64,000 nt of DNA from Woeseiaceae bacterium (GTDB taxonomy: Bacteria; Pseudomonadota; Gammaproteobacteria; Steroidobacterales; Woeseiaceae). Every line of letters begins with the position of its first letter. Positions within the stretch are counted from its first letter, which is position 1. Shown in pieces: positions 1-7,853 of this stretch. A program made the translations under genes and the position numbers. The stretch spans positions 1-64,000 of the forward strand of contig JANQMR010000037.1 of NCBI GenBank assembly GCA_028279985.1, in the 5' to 3' direction. The notes beneath the pieces are model-generated. The model was not told where the DNA came from. It ran no database searches and worked only from the letters and a program-made list of their open reading frames with translations.

Positions 1-340
1 CGTCGATTTCCAGGGCGTGCAACTCAAGTTGGCCGAAATGCAAATGCAGGTCGAAGCCGCGCGCTTGCTGATCTACCGCGCCGCGGTCAACGCCGACCAG
101 GGCATGCCGTCGATCCTGGATTCGTCGGTCGCCAAGTGTTACGCCAACGAAATCGCCCGCAGTGTCACCGGTAATGCCGTGCAGTTGCTCGGCGGTTACG
201 GTTATTCCAGGGAGTACCCGATGGAGCGACGTATGCGCGACGGCTGGGGCTGGGGTATCGCCGGCGGCTCGATCGACATCCAGAAGATCAACATCGCGTC
301 GGCCTTGATCGGCCGGCGCTTCGACCAGCGATCCGGTTGA
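1..340 (+). CDS. Acyl-CoA dehydrogenase, C-terminal part (5' end outside window)
   Basis: This is the last ~112 codons of a gene that begins before the window; the frame is open from base 2 to the stop at 338-340. The segment carries the C-terminal helical domain of FAD-dependent acyl-CoA dehydrogenases: the YANEIA helix, the VQLLGGYGYSREYPMERRMRD stretch that contacts the flavin of the neighbouring subunit, and a terminal ILIGR-like end (ALIGRR). Enzymes of this family introduce the alpha-beta double bond into acyl-CoA in the cytoplasm. The VOC gene begins 4 nt after the stop, so the two are probably co-transcribed. The substrate cannot be told from this part. The family assignment is firm. 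Confidence 0.9.
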   Translation, partial: VDFQGVQLKLAEMQMQVEAARLLIYRAAVNADQGMPSILDSSVAKCYANEIARSVTGNAVQLLGGYGYSREYPMERRMRDGWGWGIAGGSIDIQKINIASALIGRRFDQRSG

Positions 341-344
341 ACGC

Positions 345-869
345 ATGTCCAAACCGGGGCCCAAACTGGGGCCGATCATACAAAACGGCTTCGTTGTCGA
401 CGACTGGCGCAAAGCCGCGTCGCACTGGGCCGAACGGCTCGGGGTCGGGCCGTTTTTCGTGCTCGAACACATAGCGTTCGACGAATGCCGTTACCGCGGC
501 GAATCCACCGACATCGACATGTCGGTTGCGATCGCGTACACGGGCGGGCACCAGATCGAGCTCGTCGAGCAACACAACGACGCACCGTCGATTTACACCG
601 AGTTCCTGCGACACAACGCCCCCGGCCTGCAACACGTCGGCACCCTCGTCGAAGACCTGGACCAGGCGCTCGATGCAAACGGCCTGCGCGACCGGATCAT
701 TCAGGACGGCCGCACGGCGGCGGGGCAGCGTTTCGCCTACGTCGATACGATTCTGCACAACGGCACGATGGTGGAGTTGATCGAAGCCGACGCCGAGATG
801 CGCAAGGCGTTTGCCTACATGCGCAAAGCTGCGGAGGAATGGGATGGGCGGGATGCCATTCGGGGTTAA
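345..869 (+). CDS. VOC (glyoxalase/bleomycin-resistance fold) family protein
   Basis: A 174-residue protein starting MSKPGPKLGPIIQNGFVVDD. The beta-alpha-beta-beta-beta pattern and the opening QNGFVVDDWRKAASHWAERLGVGPF match the vicinal oxygen chelate superfamily, with a possible second module around residues 90-150 (GLQHVGTLVEDLDQAL). Candidate metal ligands are His86/His95-type residues and the glutamate in VELIEAD. Such proteins act as metal-dependent dioxygenases, epimerases or lyases. The position 4 nt behind an acyl-CoA dehydrogenase suggests a role in the same degradative pathway, as with methylmalonyl-CoA epimerase-like or ring-cleaving VOC proteins, but this is inference. The stop codon lies inside an intrinsic terminator. 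No specific function is assigned. Confidence 0.8.
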   Translation: MSKPGPKLGPIIQNGFVVDDWRKAASHWAERLGVGPFFVLEHIAFDECRYRGESTDIDMSVAIAYTGGHQIELVEQHNDAPSIYTEFLRHNAPGLQHVGTLVEDLDQALDANGLRDRIIQDGRTAAGQRFAYVDTILHNGTMVELIEADAEMRKAFAYMRKAAEEWDGRDAIRG

Positions 870-882
870 TGGCTTTTTTTTT
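855..882 (+). terminator. Intrinsic terminator overlapping the VOC stop codon
   Basis: GCCATT (855-860) and AATGGC (868-873) form a 6-bp stem around a 7-nt loop, followed directly by nine T residues (874-882). The TAA stop of the VOC gene (867-869) sits in the hairpin. It would end the transcript coming from the acyl-CoA dehydrogenase side, just before the twin-hairpin repeats. Confidence 0.75.
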
Positions 883-895
883 GGTTAGCGACGGT

Positions 896-984
896 GGTCT
901 TGGAGGTGTGGGGAGGTCCTTAGTGGAATGACTCCCTTCGGTCCGTTTTATTTCCACTAAGGACCTCCCCACACCTCCAAGACC
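896..984. repeat. Twin-hairpin element, hairpin I (32-bp perfect stem, 25-nt loop)
   Basis: Bases 896-927 and 953-984 are perfect inverted repeats of 32 bp enclosing a 25-nt loop (928-952). The innermost 7 bp are TAGTGGA/TCCACTA. The loop begins ATGACTCCCTTCGG and ends GTTTTATT. The same loop, reverse-complemented, is the loop of hairpin II. The stem is G-rich on one arm and unlike an ordinary terminator, since no T-run follows on either side. No coding role is seen. Confidence 0.9.
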
Positions 985-1042
985 TTCACCGGAAGTGGCA
1001 CCCAACATTCGGCTTTCGCGGGTGAAGTTACGGTACGAGGGA

Positions 1043-1127
1043 GGCCTAGCCGTTGGGGGGCTCTATAGTGGAAATAAAACGGACCGAAGGGAGTCATTCC
1101 ACTATAGAGCCCCCCAACGGCTAGGCC
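1043..1127. repeat. Twin-hairpin element, hairpin II (30-bp perfect stem, inverted identical loop)
   Basis: Bases 1043-1072 and 1098-1127 are perfect inverted repeats of 30 bp around a 25-nt loop (1073-1097) that is the exact reverse complement of loop I. The stem again closes with TAGTGGA/TCCACTA. The outer stem differs from hairpin I at roughly a third of positions and by a 2-bp length change, yet pairing remains perfect, so every difference is matched in the opposite arm. The 58-nt spacer between the hairpins (985-1042) holds a weaker dyad, CTTCACC (984-990) with GGTGAAG (1021-1027). Confidence 0.9.
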
Positions 1128-1167
1128 GGTCTACAAGGCACCAAGGTCTCCGCCCGATACCCCCAAG

Positions 1168-1500
1168 CTAGGCGGACACAGCCACCAACACCCGACCGTC
1201 CTCGACTTTGACCGGGTAACTCGCAATCGGCCGACTGGCCGGCGGACCGAACGGCTCACCGGTACGAACATCGAAACAGGCGCCATGTAACGGACACATC
1301 AGCCGGTTACCCCGCAACCGGCCGCCGTCGAAACGGGCAAACGCATGGGAACAAAGATTCTCGACGGCGTAGACCTCCCCCTTGAAACGGCAGAGAAGCA
1401 CCTGGGTCTCACCCACTGAACGAACGACGAAACCCTTCTCCGGCAGCTCGCCGATGCCGGCCAAGTCCGTAAAACCCGGGTCAGCCAATACCCGCTCCAT
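1168..1500 (-). CDS. Rieske [2Fe-2S] ferredoxin-type protein
   Basis: A 110-residue soluble protein with the two Rieske cluster motifs, CSHAFA (a C-x-H box, near residue 51) and CPLHGACFD (a C-x2-H box, near residue 70). Two His and two Cys ligate a [2Fe-2S] cluster. The length fits a stand-alone Rieske ferredoxin, which passes electrons to a ring-hydroxylating oxygenase or related oxidase, or the small ferredoxin subunit of a nitrite-reductase-like enzyme. No oxygenase large subunit is in the window. The gene is divergent from the ABM gene starting at 1596, so both promoters must lie in the ~95 bp between them. The family call is firm; the partner is unknown. Confidence 0.88.
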   Translation of the reverse strand: MERVLADPGFTDLAGIGELPEKGFVVRSVGETQVLLCRFKGEVYAVENLCSHAFARFDGGRLRGNRLMCPLHGACFDVRTGEPFGPPASRPIASYPVKVEDGRVLVAVSA

Positions 1501-1595
1501 TTCGTGTTTCTCTGGTCGCGTATAAAAAAACAGTCATGCTTGTTTCTTTTCCGGCGCCGATGCTAACATGCCCGGCCACAGGGGAGGGAATTGCC

Positions 1596-1886
1596 ATGAT
1601 GACGTTTCTGGCCAAGATGACCGTAAAAGAGGGCCGCGAAGCGGAGTTCATCCGTCTCGCCAACACCCTGACCGAAAAAGTGCACGCCAACGAGCCCGAT
1701 ACCCTGGCCTACGAATTCTACAAGCTTCGCGACAAAGAACGCGGTTATGCGGTATACGAGAAATTCCGCTCCGAGGAAGCCGAGCAGGCGCATCAGCAAA
1801 CCGACTATTTTGCCGAGCTCGCCCCGCCCCTGGTCGATTGCCTCGACGGTCCCTACGTCCGTACGTATCTGGACCCGATGGAGTAA
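1596..1886 (+). CDS. Antibiotic-biosynthesis-monooxygenase (ABM) domain protein, copy 1
   Basis: A 96-residue dimeric alpha-beta ferredoxin-like protein starting MMTFLAKMTVKEGREAEF. The frame is open further upstream, but the ATG at 1596 has GGGGAGGGA 7 nt ahead and starts at the first beta strand of the domain, so I prefer it. Members include cofactor-free quinol monooxygenases (YgiN-like) and haem-degrading enzymes. The central EFYKLRDKERGYAVYEKF segment and the LAPPLVDCLDGPYVRTY end are typical. It lies 17 nt before an acyl-CoA ligase, and a paralogue of the same length follows that ligase, so the three genes probably form one operon. The substrate is not known. Confidence 0.82.
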   Translation: MMTFLAKMTVKEGREAEFIRLANTLTEKVHANEPDTLAYEFYKLRDKERGYAVYEKFRSEEAEQAHQQTDYFAELAPPLVDCLDGPYVRTYLDPME

Positions 1887-1903
1887 ACCGGGGAGTCAAA
1901 GCA

Positions 1904-3553
1904 GTGAAGGTCGATCTCGCAAGCGTACGCATCCAGGCGACGACGCTGGGCGACCTGCTGTTGCTCGCCGCGGACCGTTACCCCGATACCGACGCCGTCG
2001 TTCTCCCCGACAAACGCCTCACCTACGCCGAGCTCGCCGAACGCGCGATACACCGCGCCAAGAGCCTGCGCGCCCTCGGCGTAGGCCCGGGCGATCACGT
2101 CGGCCTGCTGTTGCCGACCAGCATGGATTTCGTCGAGTCCTTGTTCGCGATTGCGATGCTCGGCGCCGTGACGGTACCGATCAACGCACGTTACCAACCG
2201 CCTGAGCTGGCCTACGTCATCGACAACGCCGATCTGGTTGCGATTCTGACCACCGACGAATTCGATGCCGCGGTGAACTTCGTCGAGCGCCTGCACGCGG
2301 CATTGCCGGAACTGGGTGACAACGAGGCCACACGGCTCGATTTGAGCACCGCGCCAAAACTCCGGAACATCGTCGTGCTGGGCGAGGCCCAAGCCCGCGG
2401 CATGTTGACCCAGGCCCAATTCGAAGCCCGCGCCCATGAGATCGACGACGAGGAAATCCATCTTCGGCGCCTGCAAACGCGCCTGAGTTCGACCGCGCTG
2501 ATCCTCTACACCTCGGGCACGACCGCCAACCCGAAAGGCTGCATGATCAGCCACGAGGCGATGGTCAGAAACAGCATGGCGCTCGCCGATCGATACGAGC
2601 TGACGGCCGAGGACAGCTTCTGGTCACCGCTGCCGATGTTCCACATCGCGGCGATACTGCCGCTGGCCGCCTCGGCTTCGCGCGGCGGCAGTTACATCAC
2701 GACACCGCATTTCGATGCCGGAGCGGCGCTGGCGACGCTCGAGGCCGAGAAAGTCACCTGCACGTATCCGTGTTTCTGGACCATCATGGGGGATCTGGTC
2801 AACCATCCGGACTTCGCAAAAACGGACCTCGGCAGTATCCGGATGATGAACGCGAACTTCGCCGTACAGCCTGCCGTCGTCGGCGAAACCATGGAAGCGG
2901 CAATGCCCGACACGATTTACGTCGGCACCTTCGGCATGACCGAGACCGCGGGCACCGTGACGACCGGCCGCCTTGACGACAGCCGCGAAGCGCGCTTCAC
3001 CCGCCTCGGCGTGCCGCTGGCGGGCCTGGAGATCAAGGCGGTCGATGAGAACGGGCAGGAAGTACCGACCGGCGAGCGCGGCGAGGCGCTGATTCGCGGC
3101 TACAGCCTTTTCGACCGCTATTACAAGGCGCCGGAAAAAACCGCCGAAGCACTGGATGCGGATGGCTGGTTTCACTCCGGCGATCTGTGTTCCATCGACG
3201 AGAACGGTCAGGTCATGTTCCACGGCCGCATCAAGGACATGCTCAAAGTCGGCGGCGAGAACGTCGCGGCCGCCGAAATCGAAGGCTGTCTGCAACGGCA
3301 CGAGGCCGTGAAACTCGCACAGGTGGTCGGCATCCCCGATCCGCGCTATCAGGAGATACCGGCGGCTTTCGTCGAGCTCAACGACGGGTTCAGCGCCGGC
3401 GAGCAGGAGCTGATCGACTTCTGCCGCGGCAAGATCGCCAACTTCAAGGTGCCGCGGCACGTCCGTTTCGTCAGCGAATGGCCGCAGTCGTCCACCAAAA
3501 TCCAGAAGTTCAGGCTCAGAGACCGAATCGTCGAAGAGCTCGGACTCGCATGA
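1904..3553 (+). CDS. AMP-dependent acyl-CoA synthetase/ligase
   Basis: A 549-residue ANL-superfamily enzyme that activates a carboxylic acid to acyl-CoA through an acyl-adenylate. The P-loop-like motif A3 is LYTSGTTANPKGCMISH (near residue 200). The A5 region reads FGMTETAG, the A7 region WFHSGDLCSIDENGQVMFHGRIKD, and the catalytic A10 lysine lies in SSTKIQKFRLRD close to the C-terminus. The chosen start is GTG at 1904 with GGGGAG 8 nt ahead; the open frame upstream of it overlaps the ABM gene in another frame and is not coding. The flanking paralogous ABM genes suggest an oxidised aromatic or terpenoid acid as substrate, but the sequence does not fix it. Confidence 0.9.
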   Translation: MKVDLASVRIQATTLGDLLLLAADRYPDTDAVVLPDKRLTYAELAERAIHRAKSLRALGVGPGDHVGLLLPTSMDFVESLFAIAMLGAVTVPINARYQPPELAYVIDNADLVAILTTDEFDAAVNFVERLHAALPELGDNEATRLDLSTAPKLRNIVVLGEAQARGMLTQAQFEARAHEIDDEEIHLRRLQTRLSSTALILYTSGTTANPKGCMISHEAMVRNSMALADRYELTAEDSFWSPLPMFHIAAILPLAASASRGGSYITTPHFDAGAALATLEAEKVTCTYPCFWTIMGDLVNHPDFAKTDLGSIRMMNANFAVQPAVVGETMEAAMPDTIYVGTFGMTETAGTVTTGRLDDSREARFTRLGVPLAGLEIKAVDENGQEVPTGERGEALIRGYSLFDRYYKAPEKTAEALDADGWFHSGDLCSIDENGQVMFHGRIKDMLKVGGENVAAAEIEGCLQRHEAVKLAQVVGIPDPRYQEIPAAFVELNDGFSAGEQELIDFCRGKIANFKVPRHVRFVSEWPQSSTKIQKFRLRDRIVEELGLA

Positions 3554-3563
3554 GGGCAGCACC

Positions 3564-3854
3564 ATGACCGCATTTATCGCAAGGCTCAAAGTCAACGGCG
3601 ACAAGGCCGGTACGTTCGAGAAGCTGCAGGCCGAGCTGTCCGAGCTCGCGCACGCGCAGGAACCGGACCTGTTCGTCTACGACGTGATCAAAAGCCGCGA
3701 CGACCCCGGCACCTACGTCGTATACGCGCGATTCAAGGACCAACAGGCCTTCGACCACCACATGAGTATCGACTTCCACGACCGGCTGGTGCCGCCGATC
3801 CTCGAGTGCCTGGACGAGGAGATGTTGCTGGAGATGTTCGACTACGTGGCCTGA
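3564..3854 (+). CDS. Antibiotic-biosynthesis-monooxygenase (ABM) domain protein, copy 2
   Basis: A 96-residue protein, the same length as the ABM protein at 1596-1886 and clearly paralogous. Both share an EPD strand, a YxVYxxF strand (TYVVYARF here, GYAVYEKF there) and a PPxxxCLD end (VPPILECLDEE). It begins 10 nt after the ligase stop. Two ABM genes bracketing one ligase suggest a heteromeric or sequential oxygenation step, or a local duplication. The reaction is unknown. Confidence 0.8.
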   Translation: MTAFIARLKVNGDKAGTFEKLQAELSELAHAQEPDLFVYDVIKSRDDPGTYVVYARFKDQQAFDHHMSIDFHDRLVPPILECLDEEMLLEMFDYVA

Positions 3855-3955
3855 CGGCTTCTCTCGAGCTCCTCGCGGAGAATGCGCCGCAGTGTGCGTG
3901 CGTTGACCGGCACCGTGACGCGGTCTAGCGATTCACGCAAGGCCTCGTTGATCAT
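3842..3955 (-). CDS. Small ORF (37 aa) in frame after the rhomboid stop, function unknown
   Basis: An ATG at 3955 opens a 37-codon frame, MINEALRESL...RTLRRILREEL, ending at a TAG at 3842-3844. It is highly charged and helical in appearance. It is in the same frame as the rhomboid gene and separated from it only by that gene's TAA, so it could be a detached C-terminal tail or a small independent gene. It overlaps the end of the convergent ABM gene by 13 nt. No good ribosome-binding site is seen. I do not recognise the family. Confidence 0.3.
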   Translation of the reverse strand: MINEALRESLDRVTVPVNARTLRRILREELERSRQAT

Positions 3956-3979
3956 CCAGTATGCCGGCCGGCGCTGCCT

Positions 3980-4762
3980 TTATCGACGGTCGATCCGGTG
4001 CCAGCTCCGGGTCGGTGAGCGACGCCGCCTGAAGCCATGGTAGGGATGGCGATCCAGCAACCGTTTGTTCTTGAAGAACATCACCAGAATCCCGCCCGCC
4101 GCGAATCCGCCGACGTGCGCCCAGAATGCAACGCCTCCTCCGGAGGCTCCGAGTGACGCGAAACCCGACAGCAACTGCACCAGAAACCAGTAACCCAACA
4201 TGAACACGGCTGGAATCGCGAACGTCGTGATGTAAAAACCGAAGATGAACAACATGTGCACGTTGACCCGCGGATACAGCAGGATGTAAGCACCCATGAC
4301 ACCCCCGATCGCGCCGGAAGCCCCGACCATCGGCACGATCGATTCGGTGTTGGTCACTACCTGGGCCGCGGCTGCGGCCACGCCGCACAGCAGATAGAAG
4401 ACGACAAAACGCCCCGGGCCCATCGAGTCCTCGACGTTGTCGCCGAAAATCCACAGGAACCACAGATTGCCGATGATGTGCATCCAGCCGCCATGCATGA
4501 ACATCGACGAGAACACCGTGTACCAGGTGCCGCCCTCGCCCAGGCGGCAAACGGAGTCGGGACCGAGCGGAAACCGGGTGCCGGCCGGAACCGTGCCCAG
4601 AAGCTCACCCGGTATCAGCCCGAGCTGACAGATCGATTCGACCAGCGCGGGGTTGGTGCCGAGTCCCTGCACGAACACCCACACGGCGACGTTGACGGCC
4701 ATGATCGTGTAAGTCGCGATCGGTATGCGCAGTTGGGGATTGTCGTCGCGGATGGGGAACAT
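3980..4762 (-). CDS. Rhomboid-family intramembrane serine protease
   Basis: A 260-residue membrane protein with about six to seven hydrophobic segments. Hallmarks are HGGWMHIIGN (residues 90-99, the L1/TM2 region), the catalytic serine in GASGAIGG (Ser149) and the catalytic histidine in AHVGGFAAG (His216), a Ser-His dyad that cleaves transmembrane segments of substrates in the inner membrane. A long loop with two cysteines lies between TM1 and TM2. The start is ATG at 4762 (MFPIRDDNPQ); a TTG nine codons upstream is possible but less likely. The C-terminus is Arg-rich and cytoplasmic. The neighbouring genes do not reveal a substrate. Confidence 0.9.
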   Translation of the reverse strand: MFPIRDDNPQLRIPIATYTIMAVNVAVWVFVQGLGTNPALVESICQLGLIPGELLGTVPAGTRFPLGPDSVCRLGEGGTWYTVFSSMFMHGGWMHIIGNLWFLWIFGDNVEDSMGPGRFVVFYLLCGVAAAAAQVVTNTESIVPMVGASGAIGGVMGAYILLYPRVNVHMLFIFGFYITTFAIPAVFMLGYWFLVQLLSGFASLGASGGGVAFWAHVGGFAAGGILVMFFKNKRLLDRHPYHGFRRRRSPTRSWHRIDRR

Positions 4763-4826
4763 GGGCGTTCGCTCTTCTGAACTGGACAACCGCTCGTGCC
4801 GGCGGTCACCGGGTCATCGGCTTCCT

Positions 4827-5294
4827 TCAGATCGGCAATACCGTAGAGTGCTTGATCTCGGTCATCGAGATGTTCGAGTTGATCTCCTGAATGCCCGGCA
4901 ACTGCGACAGCTTTTCGAAAAAGAACTGTTCATAGGACTTGATGTCGGCGGTCACGATACGCAACAGGAAATCGACGTTGCCGAGCAACAGATAACAATC
5001 GAGCACTTCCGGAAAACTGCGCACCGCATTGGCGAACTGGGCGAGATTGCTACGGCCGTGCGATGTCAGTTTGACGTGGGCGAAGACCATCGTGTCGAGA
5101 CCGATCCGCTCGCGATCGATTTTCACCGGCTGCTCGCGAATCACGCCCTCTTCGCGCAGACTCTGCATCCGGCGCCACACCGCCGATTGTGACAGGCCGA
5201 TCCGGTCACCGATGGCCGCGGCATTGATGCCGGGCTCGCTCTGCAGGAGCTTCAGGATTCGACGATCGGTGGCATCGATGTGAACAGCTTGCAT
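4827..5294 (-). CDS. Lrp/AsnC-family transcriptional regulator
   Basis: A 155-residue protein with an N-terminal AsnC-type winged helix-turn-helix (residues 8-60, TDRRILKLLQSEPGINAAAIGDRIGLSQSAVWRRM around the recognition helix) and a C-terminal RAM/ligand-sensing domain (residues 70-150, VLDCYLLLGNVDFLLRIVTADI). It is transcribed divergently from a leucine-type dehydrogenase and a branched-chain 2-oxoacid dehydrogenase operon. This is the classic place for a BkdR-like activator responding to branched-chain amino acids. Regulation of the neighbouring operon and autoregulation are therefore likely but inferred. Confidence 0.92.
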   Translation of the reverse strand: MQAVHIDATDRRILKLLQSEPGINAAAIGDRIGLSQSAVWRRMQSLREEGVIREQPVKIDRERIGLDTMVFAHVKLTSHGRSNLAQFANAVRSFPEVLDCYLLLGNVDFLLRIVTADIKSYEQFFFEKLSQLPGIQEINSNISMTEIKHSTVLPI

Positions 5295-5426
5295 GATTTA
5301 TGCTCTAAGATGCACTGAACTGCATACTTTATTCTATAAACAACCACTTAGCCAGCAAAAACGCATCCAAAAACGCCGTTTAGCGGTATATATTGTGCTC
5401 AAGCAGCCAAACAGCGGGGGGCAGCA
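5295..5426. promoter_or_regulatory. AT-rich divergent promoter region, Lrp-type regulator / amino-acid dehydrogenase
   Basis: This 132-bp intergenic region between the divergent Lrp gene and the dehydrogenase is markedly more AT-rich than its surroundings (for example TTTATTCTATAAACAACC near 5327-5344 and GGTATATATTG near 5385). AT-rich, weakly dyadic DNA of this kind is typical of Lrp-binding control regions. Exact boxes cannot be fixed by eye. Confidence 0.5.
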
Positions 5427-6512
<1,086 letters not shown>

Positions 6513-6526
6513 AATACGCGGGCTTT

Positions 6527-6554
6527 GCCCGGCGCGGCAGCGGCGCCGCCGGGC
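6527..6554 (+). promoter_or_regulatory. GC-rich hairpin between dehydrogenase and E1alpha genes
   Basis: GCCCGGCG (6527-6534) can pair with CGCCGGGC (6547-6554) around a 12-nt loop. There is no T-run, so it is more likely an mRNA-stability or partial attenuation hairpin than a terminator. Low confidence. Confidence 0.3.
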
Positions 6555-6584
6555 AGCTCTTTACGATGGAGGATCGAGTATCGC

Positions 6585-7853
6585 ATGGCTACCAAACAGT
6601 CCCGACTGCACATTCCCCGCCCCACGGCCCGGCCCGGTGACAAACCCGACTTCAGCTACCTCGAGCTGAGCCCGGCCGGCGCCATCGACAAGCCGCCCAT
6701 CGAGTCGCGCACACGGGACATCGAGTATCTGGGCTTCGGTCTCGTGCGGGTGCTCGACGACGAGCACCAGGCGGTCGGTCCCTGGAACCCGGGCATCGAG
6801 CCCGCCGAACTCCAGGTTGCCTTGCGCTGGATGCTGCTCAACCGGGAATTCGACAAACGCATGTGGCAGATCCAGCGCCAGGGACGCATCTCCTTTTACA
6901 TGGAAGCGGCCGGCGAGGAAGCCGTGTCCATTGCGGCCGGCATGGCGCTCAGGGCCGGCGACATGTGCTTCCCGTCCTACCGCAACCAGGGGCTTTACAT
7001 GTATCGCGGCGTCAAGCTGGTGGACATGATGTGCCAATGCCTGTCGAACACCCGCGACATGTGCAAGGGCCGGCAGCTTCCGATCATGTACCACAGCGCA
7101 CGCGCCAACATGTTCTCGATCTCCGGCAACCTCGCAACCCAGTACCCGCATGCGGTCGGCTGGGCGATGGCCTCGGCGATCAAGGGGGAGGACCACATCG
7201 CCGCCTCCTGGCTAGGCGACGGCGCAACGGCCGAGGCCGACTTTCATCACGCGCTGATGTTCGCGGCGGTGTACCAGGCGCCCGTGATCTTGAACGTGGT
7301 CAACAACCAGTGGGCGATCTCGACTTTCCAGGGCACGGCCGGCGGCGAACGCCGTCCCTTCGCGGCACGCGGCCTGGGCCTCGGGATTCCCGGCATTCGC
7401 GTGGACGGCAACGACCTGCTCGCCGTCTACGCAACCACGCTCTGGGCCGCGGACCGCGCAAGGCGCGGCGGCGGACCGACCTTGATCGAGCTGGTGACCT
7501 ACCGCGGCGGCGCTCACTCGACCAGCGACGATCCGAGCAAGTACCGGCCCAGGGACGAGTGGGAAGCCTTTCCGCTGGGCGACCCGGTGGAACGGCTGAA
7601 AAACCACCTGATCGCGCTCGGCCGCTGGTCCGACGCCAAGCACGAAAAACTCGTCGACGAACTCAAGTCCGAAGTCACGGCCGCGTGGAAGGAAGCGCAG
7701 CAGTACGGGACGATGACCGAAGGACCCTTCCTGGATCCGGCGACGATGTTCGACGACGTCTACGCCGAGACGCCGCATCACCTGGAAGCGCAGCGCCGCC
7801 GCATGATCCAGGTCGAAGCCTCGAACGGCGACGGCTCCGGGAGGACCCCGTAA
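6585..7853 (+). CDS. Branched-chain 2-oxoacid dehydrogenase E1 component, alpha subunit
   Basis: A 422-residue thiamine-diphosphate enzyme subunit. The ThDP-binding motif GDGATAEADF...NN is present (near residues 206-240), as is the phosphorylation-loop-like YRGGAHSTSDDPSKYR, characteristic of branched-chain rather than pyruvate E1alpha. The start is the ATG at 6585 with TGGAGGA about 11 nt ahead. It overlaps the beta subunit start by one base. With E1beta and E2 it oxidatively decarboxylates 2-oxoisovalerate, 2-oxoisocaproate and 2-oxo-3-methylvalerate to acyl-CoA in the cytoplasm. No E3 (lipoamide dehydrogenase) gene is in the window, so E3 is presumably shared from elsewhere. Confidence 0.93.
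   Translation: MATKQSRLHIPRPTARPGDKPDFSYLELSPAGAIDKPPIESRTRDIEYLGFGLVRVLDDEHQAVGPWNPGIEPAELQVALRWMLLNREFDKRMWQIQRQGRISFYMEAAGEEAVSIAAGMALRAGDMCFPSYRNQGLYMYRGVKLVDMMCQCLSNTRDMCKGRQLPIMYHSARANMFSISGNLATQYPHAVGWAMASAIKGEDHIAASWLGDGATAEADFHHALMFAAVYQAPVILNVVNNQWAISTFQGTAGGERRPFAARGLGLGIPGIRVDGNDLLAVYATTLWAADRARRGGGPTLIELVTYRGGAHSTSDDPSKYRPRDEWEAFPLGDPVERLKNHLIALGRWSDAKHEKLVDELKSEVTAAWKEAQQYGTMTEGPFLDPATMFDDVYAETPHHLEAQRRRMIQVEASNGDGSGRTP

Noticed and set aside
896..1127. Integron attC, group II intron end or REPIN
   Set aside because: The RYYYAAC/GTTRRRY attC boxes, intron domain V/VI end and REP tetranucleotide head are not present, and the stems are perfect and much longer.
2624..3604. 326-codon open frame on the minus strand opposite the acyl-CoA ligase
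   Set aside because: It is an antisense shadow of a well-supported gene, with no recognisable motif and no ribosome-binding site.
6863..7850. Long in-frame upstream extension of the E1beta gene
   Set aside because: It lies over E1alpha in another frame and has no thiamine-enzyme features; the ATG at 7853 fits the family N-terminus.
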